A stretch of 64,000 bases of DNA from positions 1,426,001 to 1,490,000 of the forward strand of contig NZ_LR134356.1 in NCBI RefSeq assembly GCF_900637195.1. Direction: 5' to 3'. Positions 29,365 through 37,364 of the stretch are shown here, one piece after another. Position 1 is the stretch's first letter; each line of letters begins with the position of its first letter. Below the pieces are notes generated by a model that was not told the DNA's origin, did no database searches, and worked only from the letters and a program-made list of their open reading frames with translations. A program made the position numbers and the translations under genes. This stretch comes from Mycolicibacterium aurum (lineage in GTDB: Bacteria; Actinomycetota; Actinomycetes; Mycobacteriales; Mycobacteriaceae).

Positions 29365-29864
29365 GCGCTCCTCGGGTAGGCCTCATCATGGGCAGTGACA
29401 GCGACTGGCCGGTGATGTCAGAAGCCGCAGAAGCCTTGGCCGAGTTCGACGTCCCGTTCGAGGTGGGCGTGGTCTCCGCGCACCGCACCCCGGCCCGCAT
29501 GCTCACCTACGCCCAGGACGCCGCGGGCCGCGGCATCGACGTGATCATCGCCGGTGCCGGCGGAGCGGCGCATCTGCCGGGCATGGTCGCGTCGGCGACG
29601 CCGCTGCCCGTCATCGGGGTGCCGGTGCCGTTGGCGCGTCTGGACGGCCTCGACTCGTTGTTGTCGATCGTGCAGATGCCTGCCGGGGTGCCGGTGGCGA
29701 CGGTGTCGATCGGCGGCGCCCGCAACGCCGGCCTGCTGGCCGTGCGGATTCTGGGCGCGTCGGACCCGTCCTTGCGCGACCGGATGGCGGCGTTCCAGGA
29801 CTCCCTGGAGCAGATGGTGCTGCAGAAGGACGAGGCGCTGCGTCAGAAGCTGCTGGGGGAGTAG
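29361..29864 (+). CDS. purE: N5-CAIR mutase PurE (class I)
   Basis: Converts N5-CAIR to CAIR in purine synthesis. The 167-residue protein has [14 protein letters not shown] at the N-terminus, SAHRTPARM and [11 protein letters not shown], the full class I PurE signature. Start ATG 29361 overlaps the purK stop by four bases, so coupling with PurK, its usual partner, is expected. Confidence 0.96.
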   Translation: MSAPRVGLIMGSDSDWPVMSEAAEALAEFDVPFEVGVVSAHRTPARMLTYAQDAAGRGIDVIIAGAGGAAHLPGMVASATPLPVIGVPVPLARLDGLDSLLSIVQMPAGVPVATVSIGGARNAGLLAVRILGASDPSLRDRMAAFQDSLEQMVLQKDEALRQKLLGE

Positions 29865-29894
29865 CGAACCAGATTCCTCGTTACTCTGAATGTC

Positions 29895-30164
29895 ATGCCA
29901 GGTATTGATGCCCAATCAGCTGCCGTCCGCCGGCTCGTGGTGAAGTTGCTGCTGGAGCTGGTTGACGAGTCAGAGGCGCCCGGCTCGGCGCTGGCCGAGA
30001 TCCGCGACGAGGGTGTCGATATCGCGATGGCGGTCTTGGCCGACGTTGCCGAACTGGCCGCCACCTCCTTGGTGCAGCTGCACGGAGTGGCCGACGCGCA
30101 GGCCACGTTGCACCGGTTGATCGTCGCTGATCTTGAGGAAGAGGCGACGTCGTTCGACACCTAG
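29895..30164 (+). CDS. Small acidic hypothetical protein
   Basis: Not recognised. The 89 residues are rich in Ala, Leu, Val, Asp and Glu and look all-helical and soluble, with no membrane segment or known motif. Start ATG 29895, 30 bp after purE on the same strand; no strong ribosome site is visible. The amino-acid make-up and codon pattern look protein-like, but conservation could not be tested. Confidence 0.5.
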   Translation: MPGIDAQSAAVRRLVVKLLLELVDESEAPGSALAEIRDEGVDIAMAVLADVAELAATSLVQLHGVADAQATLHRLIVADLEEEATSFDT

Positions 30165-30189
30165 CGATTCCACGTACTTGGACGGCTGA

Positions 30190-32535
30190 TCAGGGTTTGC
30201 GCCAGTAGCCCAGATAACCCTGCGACCAGAACTGCGAGTAACCGGACTGGCGCACTCCTACGTCGCGGTGCCAGCCGCTGTTCTGATCGAACGACTTTCC
30301 GTTGTACCAGATTCCGATGTGGCCGTAGCCCGACGTGTACGTCCCGGCTCCCCAGACGAGGATGTCGCCGTTCTGGAAACTTTGGTCGTTGCGCCACACG
30401 AATCCGCGCGCGGCCAGCTGCGCGCCGCCACTTCCGCCGGAACGGTAATCGACCGCGTTGCCCCACGCGCCGGACGTGATTCCGTGCACCTGCAGCAGGA
30501 ATTGGCTGACAAGCGAAACACATTCGCCTGCGAAAGTTCCCGCGGCGTTGGCCACCGTCTTGCCGTACGTGTTGGACACGAACGACGCGACCTTCTGCGC
30601 GAAGTTTCCGCCGCTGGTCGGGGGATTGCGCAGCACCCCGGCGTGCCGGTCCCACACCGCGGTCGAGCCGGCGTAGACAACCATGTTGCCGTCGTCCTGA
30701 ATGACCACTCGGGCGCTGTTCCAGCCGTTGGTCTTCGTGCTCCACACCCCGGTGCTGCCGCTGTACACCACGAGGTTGCCGTCGCCCTGCATCGCGGCGC
30801 GCGCACCGGGCTTGCCGTTGGTGCCGGAAGCCCATAGCGCCTTGTGGTTCTGCGCTTCGTCATACAGCACCAGGTTGCCGTCACCCTGCATGTAGAGGCG
30901 GAAGCGTCCGTTGTTCGACTGCAGATACTTGCCCACCTCGAGCCACTGGCCGGATTCCAGCGTGTTGGTTGCGGCGGGCGCTTTGGGGCTGATGGGAACA
31001 GTGACTTCGACTGTGGCAGAGGCTGATCCGTCGCTTGCCGTCACGGTGAAACGCACGGTGTCCTCGCCGGAGGTCCCGTGTGCGGCTTCCCGTGCGCTCT
31101 GCGTCGGTACGAACACGAACCGGCCTGTGGTGGCGTCGACGGCCAGCGACCCTACACCGGGGTTGACGCCGGCGCCGATGCCGTACGTGAGCGCAAAGCC
31201 CTCGGGGTCACTGACCTCGACGTAGCCTTCGACCAATCCGTCGCTGTCTCTGAAGCCGTTGAGGACGAATCCCGGCGTGCGCGCTACCGGCGCCTTATTG
31301 GAGCCTGGTGGGGCGATCTTCACGCTTACGGTGATGGTGGCGATGCCACCGTGCCCGTCGTTGACGGTGACAGTGAAGCGGTCGCTGCGCTTGGACAGAC
31401 TGGTCGCCGCAGCGCGCGCCTCCGGGGTGGGCGTGTAGACGAAGCTGCCGTCGGAGCCGACGACGACGCTGCCGCGTGCGGTGGTAGCCGGCGTGGAGTA
31501 GGTGACGACGTCGCCGTCACGATCGCTGGCGGTGATCTTCCCGGTCACGGCGCCGGTGGCCGGATTGGCTTTGCCTATGGTGGCTTTCGCGGAGGGGCGG
31601 GCATTCAACGGTCGGACGGGCAGGTCGAAGTAGGCCGTGACGGAGCCGCCGTTGCCGTCGCTGGCGATGATCGTGACCCTGTCGAAGAAGACGGTGTTCG
31701 GGATGCCTGCGATGGAATGACGGAATGCCACCGTCGGGGTGTAGGTGAAGTTGCCACGCGAATCCACGGTGGCGGCGCCCTTCTCCGGGGCTAACACGGT
31801 GAAGGTCAGCTTGTCGCCGTCGCTGTCGGTGACGCGGACGCGCCCGGTGATCCTCGACGTCGAAGAGCTTGGCTTGCCGGCGTAAGTGGATGTCAACGTC
31901 GGTGCGGTGTTGGGTACTGCTGCTACGAAGGACGATTGCTCCGAGTCGACGGGACGACGCGCCGCGCCTAGCAGCGACCACAGCAGTGTTGCGTCGCCGG
32001 GGTGCTGCGGAGGCGCGGCCGGGGAGGTGTCGACGGCAGTGGTCAACACGCGCTGGGTCACCTTCGGCGCGGCGTCCGTGGTCACGGCGACGTCCGCGGC
32101 GGGCTCGGCCGTAGTGACCGGTGTGGCCGCAGGTTCGGTGTCGACAGTGATCTCAGATGCATCCTGCTCGGGTGCTGCCATCTCCTCGGGCTCGTCAACC
32201 TCGGACTGCACCTCCGTCGGCAGGTCTTCGACGTCGTCAGCCTTCTTGTGGCGACTGGACGGCGAGGGTGAGGCCTCCTGAGATGCGGCGATTTCATCGT
32301 CGTCGTCAGACGATGCGGAGGTCGTCTGGCTCTCAGCACTGTCGGAGGTCCCGCGGCCTGAACGCGTCTTGACGGTGCCGGCGTCGACAGATGACGACGT
32401 TTCGCTGTCGGCACTGGACGAGGACGATGCGTCGGGCTCGGCCCACGCCGTGCCCGGCGATGATCCGAGTGCGATGCCGATTCCCAGCGCCACCGCCAGG
32501 GCACCAACTCTGCCTACGTACCGTCCGTGATCCAC
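30190..32535 (-). CDS. Secreted Ig-like / B-lectin / CHAP protein
   Basis: A 781-residue exported protein. After a signal peptide (RYVGRVGALAVALGIG..AWA) comes a Ser/Asp/Glu-rich low-complexity stretch to about residue 195, then three Ig/cadherin-like repeats (about 208-515) with VTDSDGDKLTF-type motifs. A bulb-type lectin domain (about 523-630) carries three QxDxNxVxY motifs: QGDGNLVLY, QGDGNLVVY, QDDGNMVVY. The end (about 645-781) is a CHAP domain with GECVSLVSQF (Cys672), GYGHIGIW (His739) and FDQNSG, as in peptidoglycan amidases and phage lysins. So it probably binds mannose-containing glycans and cuts peptidoglycan or peptides outside the cell. The start is taken as GTG 32535 after GAGGGCGGGGG; ATG 32556 and ATG 32580 are in frame. 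Confidence 0.85.
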   Translation of the reverse strand: MDHGRYVGRVGALAVALGIGIALGSSPGTAWAEPDASSSSSADSETSSSVDAGTVKTRSGRGTSDSAESQTTSASSDDDDEIAASQEASPSPSSRHKKADDVEDLPTEVQSEVDEPEEMAAPEQDASEITVDTEPAATPVTTAEPAADVAVTTDAAPKVTQRVLTTAVDTSPAAPPQHPGDATLLWSLLGAARRPVDSEQSSFVAAVPNTAPTLTSTYAGKPSSSTSRITGRVRVTDSDGDKLTFTVLAPEKGAATVDSRGNFTYTPTVAFRHSIAGIPNTVFFDRVTIIASDGNGGSVTAYFDLPVRPLNARPSAKATIGKANPATGAVTGKITASDRDGDVVTYSTPATTARGSVVVGSDGSFVYTPTPEARAAATSLSKRSDRFTVTVNDGHGGIATITVSVKIAPPGSNKAPVARTPGFVLNGFRDSDGLVEGYVEVSDPEGFALTYGIGAGVNPGVGSLAVDATTGRFVFVPTQSAREAAHGTSGEDTVRFTVTASDGSASATVEVTVPISPKAPAATNTLESGQWLEVGKYLQSNNGRFRLYMQGDGNLVLYDEAQNHKALWASGTNGKPGARAAMQGDGNLVVYSGSTGVWSTKTNGWNSARVVIQDDGNMVVYAGSTAVWDRHAGVLRNPPTSGGNFAQKVASFVSNTYGKTVANAAGTFAGECVSLVSQFLLQVHGITSGAWGNAVDYRSGGSGGAQLAARGFVWRNDQSFQNGDILVWGAGTYTSGYGHIGIWYNGKSFDQNSGWHRDVGVRQSGYSQFWSQGYLGYWRKP

Positions 32536-32742
32536 GCTGCCCCCGCCCTCGCGCATTGCCAAAACATTTCCCAGCGTCACGTTCTTGAGTGTTGCGCCAC
32601 GTCAAGATGGTCTCGCCACGTTGATCTGTGTCTCGCACCTGTTGCTGTGAGACCGCAGCGATTACATCATCATGAGCGTCAATTTGCGCTGGAAACTTCT
32701 CGCGCGCCGCCCAAAAAGCATCCGATCGGATGACACGGCGCC

Positions 32743-33246
32743 TCAGGCGTAGCCCAGCGCCGCGTTCTCACTGCGGATGCGGACGCCTAGCACCACGGCG
32801 TTGGCCACGCTGAACACGATTGCGGTCAACCACGCCGAGTGGACCAGAGGCAGCGCCGCCACCTCGACGGCGACTGCCGTGTAGTTGGGGTGGTGCAGCC
32901 ACCGGTAGGGTCCGCCTTGAACCAGCGGCGCATCGGGAATCACGATGAGGCGCGGGTTCCAGTGCTTGCCCAGCGTCGCCACACACCACCAACGCACGGC
33001 GGTGCTCGCCGCCACCAGCGCCACCATCGGCCAGCCGAGCCACGGGATGAAGGGCCGGTGCATGGTCGCCACCTCCACGACGCACGAAACCAGAAGCAGC
33101 ACATGCATACTCACCATGGCGGGATAGTGCCCGCGGCCGAACTCGCGCCCGCCGTGGTCGAACGACCATCGTGCGTTGCGTCGTGACACGACCAGTTCCA
33201 CCAGCCGCTCGACGCCGATGAGCAGAATGAAGACGTAGTACACCAT
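32743..33246 (-). CDS. ICMT-family methyltransferase (SrsB/BpsB-like)
   Basis: Membrane methyltransferase of 167 residues with about four to five hydrophobic segments and the isoprenylcysteine carboxyl methyltransferase core GGPYRWLHHPNYTAV followed by an E near the end. In bacteria such enzymes paired with type III polyketide synthases O-methylate alkylpyrones or alkylresorcinols (BpsB in Bacillus, SrsB in Streptomyces). Start ATG 33246, only eight bases after the polyketide synthase stop, so the pair is one operon. The longer upstream open frame overlaps that synthase and is ignored. Confidence 0.85.
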   Translation of the reverse strand: MVYYVFILLIGVERLVELVVSRRNARWSFDHGGREFGRGHYPAMVSMHVLLLVSCVVEVATMHRPFIPWLGWPMVALVAASTAVRWWCVATLGKHWNPRLIVIPDAPLVQGGPYRWLHHPNYTAVAVEVAALPLVHSAWLTAIVFSVANAVVLGVRIRSENAALGYA

Positions 33247-33254
33247 CGTCTCGC

Positions 33255-34352
33255 CTACCAGCTCAGCAGCAGTAGCTCGAAGCTGAAACCCGGCCCCATT
33301 GCCAACATCACGCCGAACGAGCCCGGCGCAGGAGGCTGCGCCGCCGTCCGCGCCAGAACGTCGAGCACCGACGCCGACGAGATGTTGCCGTGTTCGCGCA
33401 TCGAGTCCCAGCTGTGCCTGAGCGCGCCTTCGGGTAGTCCGACCGCGGAGTCGATGGCTTCGAGCACTTTGGGCCCACCCGGGTGACAGACCCACGTGGA
33501 AATGTCCTGTCTGGTGAGTCCATGGTCGGCGAGGAAGGTGTCCACCTCAGCGGCCAGATGGTTCTGTGCCATGAACGGGACCTCCTTCGACATCACCAGT
33601 TGGAAGCCGGTCGAGCCGACGTTCCAGCCCATGACGTCCACGGTGTCGGGGAACAGCGTGCTGTGGGTGGCGACGACGCGTGGTCCCTGGTGCGGTGTCG
33701 ACGGACTGCGTTGTGCCCCAGCGGCAACGACGGCTGCGGCGCCGTCGCCGAACAGGCACAGGCCGATGAGGGCGGGGATCGAGGTGTCGTCTCGCTGCAA
33801 CGTCAACGAGCACAGCTCAACCGAGAGCAGCACGGCCACATGGTCGGGGAAACCGCGAAGGTAGTCGTTGACTCGGGCCAGGCCCGCCGCGCCGGCGACA
33901 CATCCGAGACCGAAGAGCGGGATGCGCTTGACGTCGCGTCGCAGTCCCAGCCGGGTGGCCATCCGAGCGTCCAGGGTGGGTACTGCGACCCCAGTGCTCG
34001 ACACGGTGATGATCGCGTCGATGTGGTCTGCATCGAGATGTGCTGCGGCCAGCGCCGAACGCACCGCCTGCTCGCCGAGATCCGCGGCCACCTCGAGGTA
34101 TGCAGTGTTGGCTTCGGTGAACCCGCTGAGGGGGTAGCGGTTCAGCGGGAGCGCCAGGTTGCGGTGTTCCACGCCGCTGGTCTGGGCGAAGCGTGTGAAC
34201 GCGGGGTCGGTGAATGCGCTGAGCTCGCGCGTCACGTCGTCCTGGGTGTACCGGTGTGGCGTGAACGCCACCGCGGTTCCGGCAATGTGCGGAGCCGCCG
34301 GAAAGCGCACCGTCGGCGATTGGGGAGGGGTGTGAAATGTTGTATCAGTCAT
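33255..34352 (-). CDS. Type III polyketide synthase (chalcone/stilbene synthase family)
   Basis: Homodimeric condensing enzyme that extends an acyl-CoA with malonyl-CoA and cyclises the chain to an alkylpyrone or alkylresorcinol. The 365 residues carry the full catalytic triad: Cys151 in FGLGCVAGAAGLAR, His in WVCHPGGPKVLEA and Asn in REHGNISSAS, plus the C-terminal MAMGPGF-type motif (LAMGPGFSFE). The length fits the family, which includes mycobacterial Pks10, Pks11 and Pks18. It is followed directly by an ICMT-type methyltransferase. Start ATG 34352. Confidence 0.94.
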   Translation of the reverse strand: MTDTTFHTPPQSPTVRFPAAPHIAGTAVAFTPHRYTQDDVTRELSAFTDPAFTRFAQTSGVEHRNLALPLNRYPLSGFTEANTAYLEVAADLGEQAVRSALAAAHLDADHIDAIITVSSTGVAVPTLDARMATRLGLRRDVKRIPLFGLGCVAGAAGLARVNDYLRGFPDHVAVLLSVELCSLTLQRDDTSIPALIGLCLFGDGAAAVVAAGAQRSPSTPHQGPRVVATHSTLFPDTVDVMGWNVGSTGFQLVMSKEVPFMAQNHLAAEVDTFLADHGLTRQDISTWVCHPGGPKVLEAIDSAVGLPEGALRHSWDSMREHGNISSASVLDVLARTAAQPPAPGSFGVMLAMGPGFSFELLLLSW

Positions 34353-34899
34353 GCGCGATCAAACGAGAGATCGCCTCGAAATGGTTTCAGAAAGCGGCCC
34401 ATCGTGAAATTGTCCACATGAAATAGCGCGGCATTATTATGGTGGTATAACCGCAGTTCAGAGGGATTTTTCTGTGAATTACTCCAGGAATTCAGCGGTG
34501 ATTTCCCAGAAATGATGGCCTATCTTGGCGAGTGCTGAAATTGCGAACGGGCGTTTCTTTTTCGGATCGGCGCCACCGCCGCCGTAGATCATCGGCGACG
34601 TAGCAGGCGAGCGTCATCGCGCTGAAGTGCGGTGTCCGGCGAGGTATTCGACTGGATGCGCATCTGCCCAGGGCGTCTTAGGTCCGGGGTGCGCGCGGCG
34701 AGTCCGCGTGGGGGTTGAGACGTGCTCGGTCCGAGGCCGCCAATGCGTGGTCGCAGAGCGAAAAATGGACGGCTGCGTGTTTGCCTAGCTAAGTTCTCGC
34801 GGGTGTTGTCCGAGCACGGGATTGACGCTCACGTAAGGCTCGAATTTGCCGGTGTGATGTCTCCCACACAAAAGTGCTTCCCTCGGGAAATGCCCGACG
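34353..34899. other. Upstream region of the polyketide synthase operon
   Basis: No gene is recognised. The part near 34420-34520 is clearly AT-richer than its surroundings and probably contains the promoter of the minus-strand synthase operon, but no confident -10/-35 pair was assigned. A plus-strand open frame from 34722 has no protein-like features. Confidence 0.5.
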
Positions 34900-35109
34900 T
34901 CAGGAGGCGAAGAGAGCGAGGACAGGCTGCGGGGTCGTCACCGGAATCTCCGGCTGAAGGTGGTTCGCCTGCACCTCGTGGATCGCCGCATCGACTTCGG
35001 CGGAGCCGCGCGACCAGCGCTTAGGGCCCGTCCAGCCGCAGTCGCAAGATGCCGTTCTGCGGAAGGCGTCGCCGACGATGTACGTGTGCATACAGTCGAA
35101 ACTAGGCAT
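34900..35109 (-). CDS. Small Cys-containing hypothetical protein
   Basis: Not recognised by name. The 69 residues include CDCGWTGPKRW and EVDAAIHEVQANH, a compact CxC/His pattern seen in many small actinobacterial proteins that may bind a metal. Met7 (MHTYIVGDAF) is an alternative start. It is a single short gene between the polyketide synthase and fadE25. Conservation was not tested. Confidence 0.45.
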   Translation of the reverse strand: MPSFDCMHTYIVGDAFRRTASCDCGWTGPKRWSRGSAEVDAAIHEVQANHLQPEIPVTTPQPVLALFAS

Positions 35110-35225
35110 AGAGCCTGAGGACAGACCACTACCGCTGCTGAATTTTCACTGAGATGGTGCAGCCCCGAAATTCGCGTCCCGCCGCGAGCGCGCTAAAGTT
35201 ACCGACGAGTAGCAAGGAGATGAAG

Positions 35226-36395
35226 ATGGCTAGTTGGGCCGGGAATCCGTCGTTCGATCTGTTTCAGTTACCCGAAGAGCACCAGGAGCTGCGGGCAGCG
35301 ATCCGAGCGCTGTCGGAGAAGGAGATCGCTCCGCACGCCGCGGACGTCGACGAGAATTCGCGCTTCCCGCAGGAGGCCCTCGATGCACTGAATGCGTCGG
35401 GCTTCAATGCGGTGCACGTACCGGAGGAATTCGGTGGCCAGGGTGCGGACTCCGTCGCGGCCTGCATCGTCATCGAGGAAGTCGCTCGCGTCGACGCGTC
35501 GGCGTCCTTGATCCCGGCGGTCAACAAGCTCGGCACCATGGGCCTGATCCTGCGCGGCTCCGATGAGCTGAAGAAGAAGGTGCTGCCGTCGATCGCCTCG
35601 GGTGAGGCGATGGCGTCCTACGCGTTGTCGGAGCGCGAGGCCGGCAGCGATGCCGCCGGCATGAAGACGCGTGCCAAGGCAGACGGTGACGACTACATCC
35701 TCAACGGCGCCAAGGCCTGGATCACGAACGGCGGCAAGTCCAGCTGGTACACGGTCATGGCGGTCACCGACCCCGACAAGGGCGCCAACGGTATCTCGGC
35801 GTTCATGGTCCACATCGATGACGAGGGCTTCACTGTCGGGCCCAAGGAGCGCAAGCTCGGCATCAAGGGCTCGCCCACCACCGAGTTGTACTTCGAGAAC
35901 TGCCGCATCCCCGGCGACCGGATGATCGGCGATCCCGGCACCGGCTTCAAGACCGCACTCGCGACGCTGGACCACACCCGCCCGACCATCGGCGCTCAGG
36001 CCGTCGGCATCGCGCAGGGCGCCCTGGACGCGGCGATCGAATACACCAAGGACCGCAAGCAGTTCGGCAAGTCGATCAGCGAATTCCAGGCGGTGCAGTT
36101 CATGCTCGCCGACATGGCGATGAAGGTCGAAGCCGCACGGCTGATGGTCTACACCGCAGCGGCCCGCGCCGAGCGTGGTGAAGGCAACCTCGGCTTCATC
36201 TCCGCGGCGTCGAAGTGTCTGGCTTCCGATGTCGCTATGGAGGTCACCACCGATGCTGTGCAGCTGTTCGGCGGCGCCGGGTACACCATCGACTTCCCCG
36301 TGGAGCGCATGATGCGTGATGCCAAGATCACCCAGATCTACGAGGGCACCAACCAGATTCAGCGCGTCGTGATGAGCCGGGCCCTGCTGAAGTAG
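35226..36395 (+). CDS. fadE25: Acyl-CoA dehydrogenase FadE25
   Basis: FAD enzyme that introduces the alpha-beta double bond into acyl-CoA. The 389 residues match mycobacterial FadE25 in length and start (MASWAGNPSFDLFQLPEEH). Family signatures are AMASYALSEREAGSDAAGM, WITNGG, ARKQFG-like KDRKQFGKSISEFQ and, at the end, FGGAGYTIDFPVERMMRDAKITQIYEGTNQ-type sequence with the catalytic Glu in IYEGTN. I chose ATG 35226 because AAGGAG at 35214-35219 lies six bases before it; ATG 35220 is too close. It is followed by a palindromic repeat and then the convergent birA. Confidence 0.95.
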   Translation: MASWAGNPSFDLFQLPEEHQELRAAIRALSEKEIAPHAADVDENSRFPQEALDALNASGFNAVHVPEEFGGQGADSVAACIVIEEVARVDASASLIPAVNKLGTMGLILRGSDELKKKVLPSIASGEAMASYALSEREAGSDAAGMKTRAKADGDDYILNGAKAWITNGGKSSWYTVMAVTDPDKGANGISAFMVHIDDEGFTVGPKERKLGIKGSPTTELYFENCRIPGDRMIGDPGTGFKTALATLDHTRPTIGAQAVGIAQGALDAAIEYTKDRKQFGKSISEFQAVQFMLADMAMKVEAARLMVYTAAARAERGEGNLGFISAASKCLASDVAMEVTTDAVQLFGGAGYTIDFPVERMMRDAKITQIYEGTNQIQRVVMSRALLK

Positions 36396-36416
36396 GGCCT
36401 GCGCTCGCGGAGCCTT

Positions 36417-36477
36417 CGCGAGAGTGCCTCTGCGGTAGTGCGACACGCGTGTCAACTACCGTGAGGGCACGCTCGCG
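36417..36477. repeat. 61-bp near-perfect palindrome (copy 1)
   Basis: Arms 36417-36439 and 36455-36477 pair at about 20 of 23 positions; the centre holds the perfect palindrome GACACGCGTGTC. It lies between convergent fadE25 and birA and could act as a terminator. Related 61-bp sequences occur at 50520 and 51481. Confidence 0.8.
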
Positions 36478-36482
36478 GAGAC

Positions 36483-37280
36483 TCAGTCGGCCGGCCTCAG
36501 GTGCGTGATGTCGCCGGCGGACACCGTCACCGTCGTCCCGTCAGTGTCGATCAACAGCCGCCCGGCATCGTCAATATCTGTTGCCACGCCGACGATTTCG
36601 GTGTCGTTGGGCAGGATGGCCCGGACCCGGGTGCCGATGGTCGCGCTGACGCTGCGATAGTCAGCGGCCAGCGCAGCATCAGCGCCGCCGGTGGCGCGCC
36701 AGTCCCGCAGTCGAGAGCTGAGCTCCTGCAGCAGCGAGCACGCCAAGACGGTGCGATCAGCCTCGTAGCCCAGCATGCTCAACGACACCGCTTTCGGGTC
36801 GGGCAGTTCGTCGGCGGTCAGGCTCACGTTCAGACCGAGCCCCACGACGATCACCGGGGCGGACACTTCGGCCAGGATTCCCGCCAGCTTGCCGGCCCCG
36901 ACCAGAACATCGTTGGGCCACTTCACTCCAGCGTCCACGCCGTAGGTCTCCCCAACGGTGTGCGCAACGGCCAGACCCGTCAACAGTGGCAGCCACCCCC
37001 ACGCCGCAGGCGGTACCCCGTGCGTGTCGACGCCCACCGACATCGAGATCTGCGAACGCGGCGGCGCCGACCAGGCGCGGCCGTGACGGCCCCGGCCCGC
37101 GCTCTGATGTTCGGCGAGAAGCACGGCGCCGGCGATGTCCTCACCGGCGGCCGCACGCGCGATCAGGTCGGCGTTGGTCGAGCCGGTCTCGTCGACCACG
37201 TCGACGCGTCGCCACTCGGTGCCCGAGATGGCGCCGCGCAGGATGTCGATGTTCAGGCGGGGACGGTGAGGTGCGGACAC
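36483..37280 (-). CDS. birA: Biotin-[acetyl-CoA-carboxylase] ligase BirA
   Basis: Attaches biotin to the carboxyl carrier domain of acyl-CoA carboxylases. The 265 residues start directly with the catalytic domain, without the DNA-binding domain of E. coli BirA, as in mycobacteria. Motifs: VDETGSTNADL, the biotinyl-AMP loop AGRGRHGRAWSAPP, GVKWPNDV and VGLGLNV. Start GTG 37280. In M. tuberculosis birA sits beside the PH-domain gene, so local order has changed. A broken copy of its 5' end lies at 40.2 kb. Confidence 0.94.
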   Translation of the reverse strand: MSAPHRPRLNIDILRGAISGTEWRRVDVVDETGSTNADLIARAAAGEDIAGAVLLAEHQSAGRGRHGRAWSAPPRSQISMSVGVDTHGVPPAAWGWLPLLTGLAVAHTVGETYGVDAGVKWPNDVLVGAGKLAGILAEVSAPVIVVGLGLNVSLTADELPDPKAVSLSMLGYEADRTVLACSLLQELSSRLRDWRATGGADAALAADYRSVSATIGTRVRAILPNDTEIVGVATDIDDAGRLLIDTDGTTVTVSAGDITHLRPAD

Positions 37281-37364
37281 GTGCCGAGGGTAGCGCCGTC
37301 GCCCGTAGTAACCCGAGGCGAGGCGTCGACGGCCCTGAACGTCGGCGTGGTCAGGGTTGGCCGA

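Noticed and set aside
30190..32535. Phage lysin or prophage remnant
   Set aside because: The CHAP domain is phage-like, but the signal peptide, Ig repeats and absence of phage neighbours favour a chromosomal secreted protein.
34722..35024. Plus-strand open frame before fadE25
   Set aside because: Arg/Pro-rich, overlaps the more plausible small minus-strand gene; not supported.
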